Shown: one piece after another, positions 59,381 to 64,000 of the stretch | How the letters are laid out: every line of letters starts with the position of its first letter | Position numbering within the stretch: position 1 is the stretch's first letter | NCBI RefSeq assembly: GCF_029318685.1 | Contig: NZ_CP119677.1 | Location: forward strand, 1,977,001-2,041,000 | Reading direction: 5' to 3' | DNA from: Ruminiclostridium papyrosolvens DSM 2782 | GTDB lineage: Bacteria; Bacillota; Clostridia; Acetivibrionales; DSM-1351 | Length of the DNA: 64,000 bases | Position numbers and translations under genes: made by a program | The notes under the pieces: model-generated | What the model was told of the DNA's origin: nothing | Seen by the model: only the letters and a program-made list of their open reading frames with translations | The model's database searches: none

Positions 59381-60646
59381 ATGGCAGTACTAACCAACAC
59401 GAATAATATAACTACCGCAAAAAAAGCCGTTACTTCTACTGTGAGTAATCCACAAACTCCCAAAAAAACTACTGCTCCAACCGGGCTGTCAGCAATGCAA
59501 AAGGCATATGTAAACTTGACTCCTGAGGAAGAAGCAGCAATAACGGATGCTCAAATAAGGTATGGAAATGCTACGACCGACAAAGATAGACAGAAGGCTC
59601 ACGCTGATGCGGAACAAATACGTGCAAAGCATGATTTCAGCGGAGGTGCAAGCGGTACGGATTATGTAAAAATTCCGTCTGCAATGGAAAAAGCATTAGG
59701 AAGTACATTAAGTGAAGGTGGGTATACATCAACACTTACACCTGAAATCGCTTCGTTGCTTAAATCAATTAATACAAGTTCATTTAACTACGACCCTACT
59801 AAAGATGAACAGTTTCAAAAGTACAAAGGACAAATGATAGATGCAGGACAAAAAGCATATACCAATTCTGTAGCAGGAGCAAGTATTCCGGGAGTATCAA
59901 CAAATAGTGTCGCTGAACAAATAGCCCAAGGTGCAAATACACAGTACTTGAATAAAATTGGTGATGCTGAATCTACATACATGGACAAAGCATATCAGCG
60001 GTTTATGGATGATAGGACAAATAACTATAACCAAGTCAACGCACTTTTGGGAATAGATAATACCGGGTATAGTCGCTATGCCGATAACAGGAACTTTAAT
60101 CAGGACGTAAAACAACAGAACTGGCAGAACGGATTTAGCCAAAAACAATTTGACGAAAACGTAAGACAGTTTGACAAGAATTTCTCTGAAAATCAAAGGC
60201 AATTTAATAAGAGCTATGCTTTTGACGAAAGAAAGCAAAGCTTTGCCGAAAGGCAGGCACTAGTTCAAAATGCAATGCAGCAAGGACAGTTAAGCGTACA
60301 ACAGGGACAGTTGCAACTAGAAAGGGATAAATATAAGTCCGACAATAATCCTGATAGTTTTGATAACCAGTTGAAATTAAAGTCGGCCGGCATGACTGCA
60401 ACAAAAAATAAAAACGGCGGTTATACTATTTCTACTGACCCGGCAGCAACACTAGGCAGCAAAAATAGTCTGGCATATAAGGATTACAACACAATAGGTA
60501 GAGGTATGTTGGATAAAGCGACATATGATACTTATACCGGTTCATACAAGAAATTGTATTCTCCAGACCAAGTTAAGCAATGGGCGTTGGGATTACCGCT
60601 GACAGATGCAGAAATAGCAAGATTACTGTCTGACTTAGGAGTGTGA
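59381..60646 (+). CDS. Glutamine-rich ejection-type structural protein
   Basis: A 421-residue protein. The middle (residues about 225-305) has regular polar helical repeats (NFNQDVKQQNWQNGFSQKQF, DENVRQFDKNFSENQRQFNK), and the ends are threonine- and serine-rich. Position directly before the giant protein, after the tail genes, suits an internal virion protein such as those ejected by P22 or T7. AAGGAGGG precedes the ATG. No homology is claimed. Confidence 0.6.
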   Translation: MAVLTNTNNITTAKKAVTSTVSNPQTPKKTTAPTGLSAMQKAYVNLTPEEEAAITDAQIRYGNATTDKDRQKAHADAEQIRAKHDFSGGASGTDYVKIPSAMEKALGSTLSEGGYTSTLTPEIASLLKSINTSSFNYDPTKDEQFQKYKGQMIDAGQKAYTNSVAGASIPGVSTNSVAEQIAQGANTQYLNKIGDAESTYMDKAYQRFMDDRTNNYNQVNALLGIDNTGYSRYADNRNFNQDVKQQNWQNGFSQKQFDENVRQFDKNFSENQRQFNKSYAFDERKQSFAERQALVQNAMQQGQLSVQQGQLQLERDKYKSDNNPDSFDNQLKLKSAGMTATKNKNGGYTISTDPAATLGSKNSLAYKDYNTIGRGMLDKATYDTYTGSYKKLYSPDQVKQWALGLPLTDAEIARLLSDLGV

Positions 60647-60650
60647 TAAC

Positions 60651-63600
60651 ATGGCAAGGTATACAGCCGATGATATAAAAAATTTAAGAGAAGGTTCAGC
60701 AAATACATATCGTCAAGCTTATACGGCAGATGATGTTATAAAAATGCGTGAAGAATTGAAAGCTAAACCGTCAAAGCCAGTAGAGACAATAAAGCCGACT
60801 GTAGATTTATTAAAAAAAGACCAGGATATTAAGAATTTTATGCTTGATGATTTGGGGAAAATGGCTGCTGTTAAATCTCCTGAAACAAATACAACGGTTA
60901 AACCTTCTTTCATTGATAATGTAAAAAGCCTTTTTTCTAGTAACTTGGGTTCTATAACTAAGGATATTATTGGTGGTAAGGCTCATATAAAGTCGGATGA
61001 AGAAGTATATAAGGGTATGAACCCGTTTCAAGCAGCACTTGAAAAAGGAACGACAGAATTTCTTACTGGTTTAAATAATGCTCCCAGAGCTGTCTTGAAA
61101 GCAACTGGAATAGAAACCCCGGAACTTGATAAGATTGCGGTAAGTGGTGATAAGCGACTTGAAAATATCCAGAACTATAGCGGATTAAAAGATGTTTCGG
61201 GTTTTAAGAAAACTGCTACAGATATGGTTGAATCAGTCGGAAATATGCTGCCATCAATGGTACTTCCCGTAGCGAAACTTGCTTCAATTGGGATATCATC
61301 CGGCGGTAATTCCGCAAGAAAAGCAGAACTTGAAGGAGCTACACCACAGCAAGCACTGGCTTACGGTGCATTATCTGGAGGGATTGAGGCAGGAACTGAA
61401 AAAATGTTCAGTGCAATTCCCTTCTTAAATAAATCGGGTGTTGCGGATAATGCTATTAAAAGAATTATAGAACCTATCGACAACAAGATTGTAAAAACTC
61501 TGGCAAATAGGGCGGTAGGAGCAGCCGGAGAAGGTATCGAAGAAGTAGTGTCAACAGCTTTAGACCCTTTAGCACAGAAAATTACATATAATGAAAATGC
61601 AAAGCCTGCAAGTGCAGGAGATTTGGTTAATTCATTTACAACGGGTGCTGCTCTGGCAGGTGTTTTGGGTTTGCCTTCTACAGTTGTTGATATTTACAAT
61701 ACCCGTGACAGTTCAACCCCTCAAAAGGCACAGGAAATCGCTCAGACATTACCAGATACTTACGAGAGTAAAAATATAACTGTTCCTGTTTCTGAAATGT
61801 CTGTGCCGGAGCAAACCGCTTATGTTGATAAAGTAAAGGCAGATGTACAGGATTATGCGACAAATAAGGTAAATCAGCTTGCTAATCTGGATGAACAGGA
61901 GGAATTTAAAAGGATACAATCAACACAACCAGTTACACCAGTCGTACAAAATACCGATATTTTATACCCTGTACAGGAAATAACGTCCGTAGCTCAGCCA
62001 ACTATTGAAACCCCGGTGTCTGTAGGGACAGTAAATAACATAGAACCTGCTGCCCAAACTATACCAACAGTCGAACAGTCGACGGTAAGAGCCAATACAC
62101 AATCCGTTATTACCCCGGTTGAATCATCCGTTGCAAACAACAATATCCAAGCTCCTGAAACAAGCCCTATAAATCAAGTGCAAGCAGAGAATCAACCGAC
62201 TTCAAATGGTGTCACCCTTACAGAACGTGGTTATAGTACTGCCGGGAAAGATGCCTTAATAAGCAAAAAGAATGTTAAAGCATATCAATTTGATAATCCG
62301 GAAGTTAAGCCTTTTTATCAAGACTACGCAAAATACATACTTGATAATGAATTTGTTCCTAACAAAAATCTTAATCGTGATACTAAAGTAATGAAAATGC
62401 TTAGAGAAGATACAGGTCTTACACCAAAGGACATTAAAACAGGACTTGAGAAGTTAGTTGTGAATCAAGGACAGGAAAATGTTGCAGCTGCAAAAAGGAT
62501 TGAATTAGTTATTGATGATATGCTCACTAAAGGATTTGATTCGGTTGTAGCCGGGAATATTCCACCAGTTCAAGATTATATTGACATTAAAAACAAACTT
62601 GAAGGTACAAACTACACAGTACCAATACAGGAGGATGAAGATTTACCGATTCCAGATATAAATAATAATCTAGTAAAGTCAACAGTGCCTGAAAATGTTC
62701 AGGAACCCCAACCCGTTTCTGTAGTAAATGAACCTGTGAAGAATACTATCAATAATTCAAAGCAGCAGAAAACACCTGACGAAAAAAAATACGATACATT
62801 AAAGGGTTTGCTTGATGAATTAATAGCAAAGAAAGCAAAGGCCACAACCAATGATGAAATTAAGGCACTTGAAAATGACATTGAAAAGGTTAGAATAAAC
62901 CTTCAGCTATTCGCTCAAAATTCAAGTAAGGCTCTTACAGGTGAACAGGCAGTAAGTGATTTTTATAAAAACAGTGTGCTGAAATCCTATATTGTCCCTG
63001 AAAATGTTAAGAGTACTTTAGATGAATTAAATTACCTGTACGATATGGAAAGTAATGCCGGTCAACTTGAACAGGCAGTAATAAACATCAACAAGGATAT
63101 GCCGGAAGTAATAAATAGATTAAAAAGTCAGAAGTCGTTGCAAAGTGGTACAGACACAGCCGAAGCCTTGATAATCGAAAAGATATTTATTGAACAGGCA
63201 AAAGATACCGGGGATTTTTCAGAACTTGACAATTGGTTGCAGATAGTAAGAGAAAGGGTAACACCGACAGCACAGGCATTACAGGCAATGAATATGTTCA
63301 AACGATTCACCCCGGAAAACACTCTCTTACAGGCTAAAAAAATTGTTGATGAATCGAGGACACCAGCGGATAACAAAGAGATAGACAATAAAGCCAAAAG
63401 GCTAAAAGATGAACTTGATAATATTCAGGACGATACCGGAGAAGTTGCAAAAGATGCCGTAAAAAAAGCCAAGGAGTTAGAGCGAAAATCACGTGCTAAA
63501 AAGCAAGCTATAGAAGGTAAGGACAATCCAAATGGGATATCACAGAAAGATATTGACGATATGGATCCTGCAGAACTTCTAATGGTGAAAATTGAAAGTA

Positions 63601-64000
63601 CATTAAAAGAACCAAAAGCCAAAGAACACGATTTTGTTAATGACATGGTTAATGAGCTATTTAATGTAGCCAAAGAATCTCCTTTACCTGAGAGAGTTAC
63701 ACAGAAGGACGAGCCGTTAAATTTCATGGCACAGGCTATTCAAAATAGGGAGCAGTATAGAAATATATGGCTTAAAGCAAAGGAAGGTTTAAAGGCTAAA
63801 TACGAAGGTACGGAGCAATTCAAAATGTTATCGGACTACTTTGAAAAGGGTATCAAACCTACTTTTTCCGTAAAAACCTTAGATGCTGCAATAGGTAGAT
63901 ACGTTTCCTCTCTGAAATCAAGTAATGGCGAAGGAACTGTCAAAGAAACGAAAACAAGTCTTGATGATATTGTTAAGAACTACTACAAGGTTGGAGAAAA
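60651..64000 (+). CDS. Giant internal virion protein, start and N-terminal part
   Basis: ATG four bases after the previous stop; the frame is open to the end of the window and continues at base 1. The first ~40 residues contain two copies of a YTADDI/V motif (RYTADDIKNLREG, AYTADDVIKMREE). Residues about 190-330 alternate hydrophobic glycine-rich stretches (NMLPSMVLPVAKLASIGISS, LSGGIEAGTEKMFSAIPFL, TGAALAGVLGLPSTVV) that could insert in or cross a membrane; a proline/threonine/glutamine-rich linker follows (about 400-520). Total length 1,998 residues. Membrane-active and helical regions fit a protein ejected with DNA, but no lytic motif is seen. Confidence 0.85.
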   Translation, partial: MARYTADDIKNLREGSANTYRQAYTADDVIKMREELKAKPSKPVETIKPTVDLLKKDQDIKNFMLDDLGKMAAVKSPETNTTVKPSFIDNVKSLFSSNLGSITKDIIGGKAHIKSDEEVYKGMNPFQAALEKGTTEFLTGLNNAPRAVLKATGIETPELDKIAVSGDKRLENIQNYSGLKDVSGFKKTATDMVESVGNMLPSMVLPVAKLASIGISSGGNSARKAELEGATPQQALAYGALSGGIEAGTEKMFSAIPFLNKSGVADNAIKRIIEPIDNKIVKTLANRAVGAAGEGIEEVVSTALDPLAQKITYNENAKPASAGDLVNSFTTGAALAGVLGLPSTVVDIYNTRDSSTPQKAQEIAQTLPDTYESKNITVPVSEMSVPEQTAYVDKVKADVQDYATNKVNQLANLDEQEEFKRIQSTQPVTPVVQNTDILYPVQEITSVAQPTIETPVSVGTVNNIEPAAQTIPTVEQSTVRANTQSVITPVESSVANNNIQAPETSPINQVQAENQPTSNGVTLTERGYSTAGKDALISKKNVKAYQFDNPEVKPFYQDYAKYILDNEFVPNKNLNRDTKVMKMLREDTGLTPKDIKTGLEKLVVNQGQENVAAAKRIELVIDDMLTKGFDSVVAGNIPPVQDYIDIKNKLEGTNYTVPIQEDEDLPIPDINNNLVKSTVPENVQEPQPVSVVNEPVKNTINNSKQQKTPDEKKYDTLKGLLDELIAKKAKATTNDEIKALENDIEKVRINLQLFAQNSSKALTGEQAVSDFYKNSVLKSYIVPENVKSTLDELNYLYDMESNAGQLEQAVININKDMPEVINRLKSQKSLQSGTDTAEALIIEKIFIEQAKDTGDFSELDNWLQIVRERVTPTAQALQAMNMFKRFTPENTLLQAKKIVDESRTPADNKEIDNKAKRLKDELDNIQDDTGEVAKDAVKKAKELERKSRAKKQAIEGKDNPNGISQKDIDDMDPAELLMVKIESTLKEPKAKEHDFVNDMVNELFNVAKESPLPERVTQKDEPLNFMAQAIQNREQYRNIWLKAKEGLKAKYEGTEQFKMLSDYFEKGIKPTFSVKTLDAAIGRYVSSLKSSNGEGTVKETKTSLDDIVKNYYKVGE
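62772..64000 (+). repeat. Window overlap: exact copy of bases 1-1229
   Basis: Base 62772 onward reads as base 1 onward to the end of the window (1,229 bases, offset 62,771). The repeat begins mid-gene and keeps the frame, so it reflects circular or circularly permuted DNA rather than a biological duplication. Confidence 0.95.

Noticed and set aside
1-64000. CRISPR array
   Set aside because: No set of regularly spaced identical repeats with unique spacers was seen. The repeats found are paired cassettes, operators or DnaA boxes.
62772-64000. A true 1.2-kb terminal direct repeat of the virion DNA
   Set aside because: It begins and ends mid-gene at the window limits with full identity. A window longer than a circular genome explains it more simply, though virion ends cannot be determined from this sequence.

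Overview
The window is one complete temperate phage genome opened at an arbitrary point and read slightly more than once around. Bases 62772-64000 repeat bases 1-1229, so the unit is a 62,771-bp circle (or circularly permuted molecule), and the gene cut by the window edges is one continuous 1,998-residue frame (60651 through the join to 3876). The host is most likely a low-GC Gram-positive of the class Clostridia. Supporting this are the AT-rich DNA, strong GGAGG ribosome binding sites, frequent TTG/GTG starts, a clostridial-type AgrB/AgrD pair, a Tad2/DUF2829 protein, a copper-amine-oxidase-N 'stalk' protein, and an attP core that matches the 3' half of a bacterial tRNA-Trp gene. The genus cannot be named from sequence alone.

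Layout. 60651-3876: giant internal virion protein; 3969-5245: holin, endolysin and a small membrane protein. 5271-5527: a probable type I toxin/antisense-RNA pair. 6346-8130: tyrosine integrase and attP. 8154-10610: lysogeny control, in which an agr-type quorum-sensing module (AgrB, AgrD-like peptide, a kinase-less AgrC-like membrane receptor) is built into the operon of the double-HTH repressor. 10610-15217: Cro-like and Xis-like proteins, Rha and many small early genes. 15279-26499: recombination and replication (NTase-like protein, SbcC-like ATPase, DUF2303-like, RecT, MBL hydrolase, SSB, replisome organizer, DnaC-type loader, RusA). 26965-33744: radical-SAM proteins, ASCH, Nmad1, MazG-like and PAPS-reductase-like genes, with repeated ribosome-binding-site cassettes. 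33861-38388: regulators and a leftward DUF3560 operon. 38647-44079: small terminase, then a 5-kb accessory cassette with a second (RepL-like) replication gene, DnaA boxes and an anti-Thoeris Tad2-like protein. 44336-57506: large terminase (interrupted), portal, scaffold, capsid, connector, tail-nozzle and fibre genes. 57532-59185: a moron cassette with a secreted stalk-domain protein, a second DnaA-box cluster and a BRO antirepressor. 59381-end: ejection-type proteins.

The virion genes (P22-type portal, connector proteins, gp10-like nozzle, no tape-measure or tail-tube gene) point to a short-tailed, podovirus-like particle. The genes suggest a phage that integrates at tRNA-Trp, decides or maintains lysogeny with a repressor co-transcribed with an autoinducing peptide and its receptor, replicates with its own loader and recombinase, and may carry an anti-defence gene. 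One caution: the large terminase has an in-frame TAA inside its ATP-binding motif, so the sequenced copy may be packaging-defective or carry a sequence error.

All functional assignments come from reading motifs and gene order by eye; no database search was possible.
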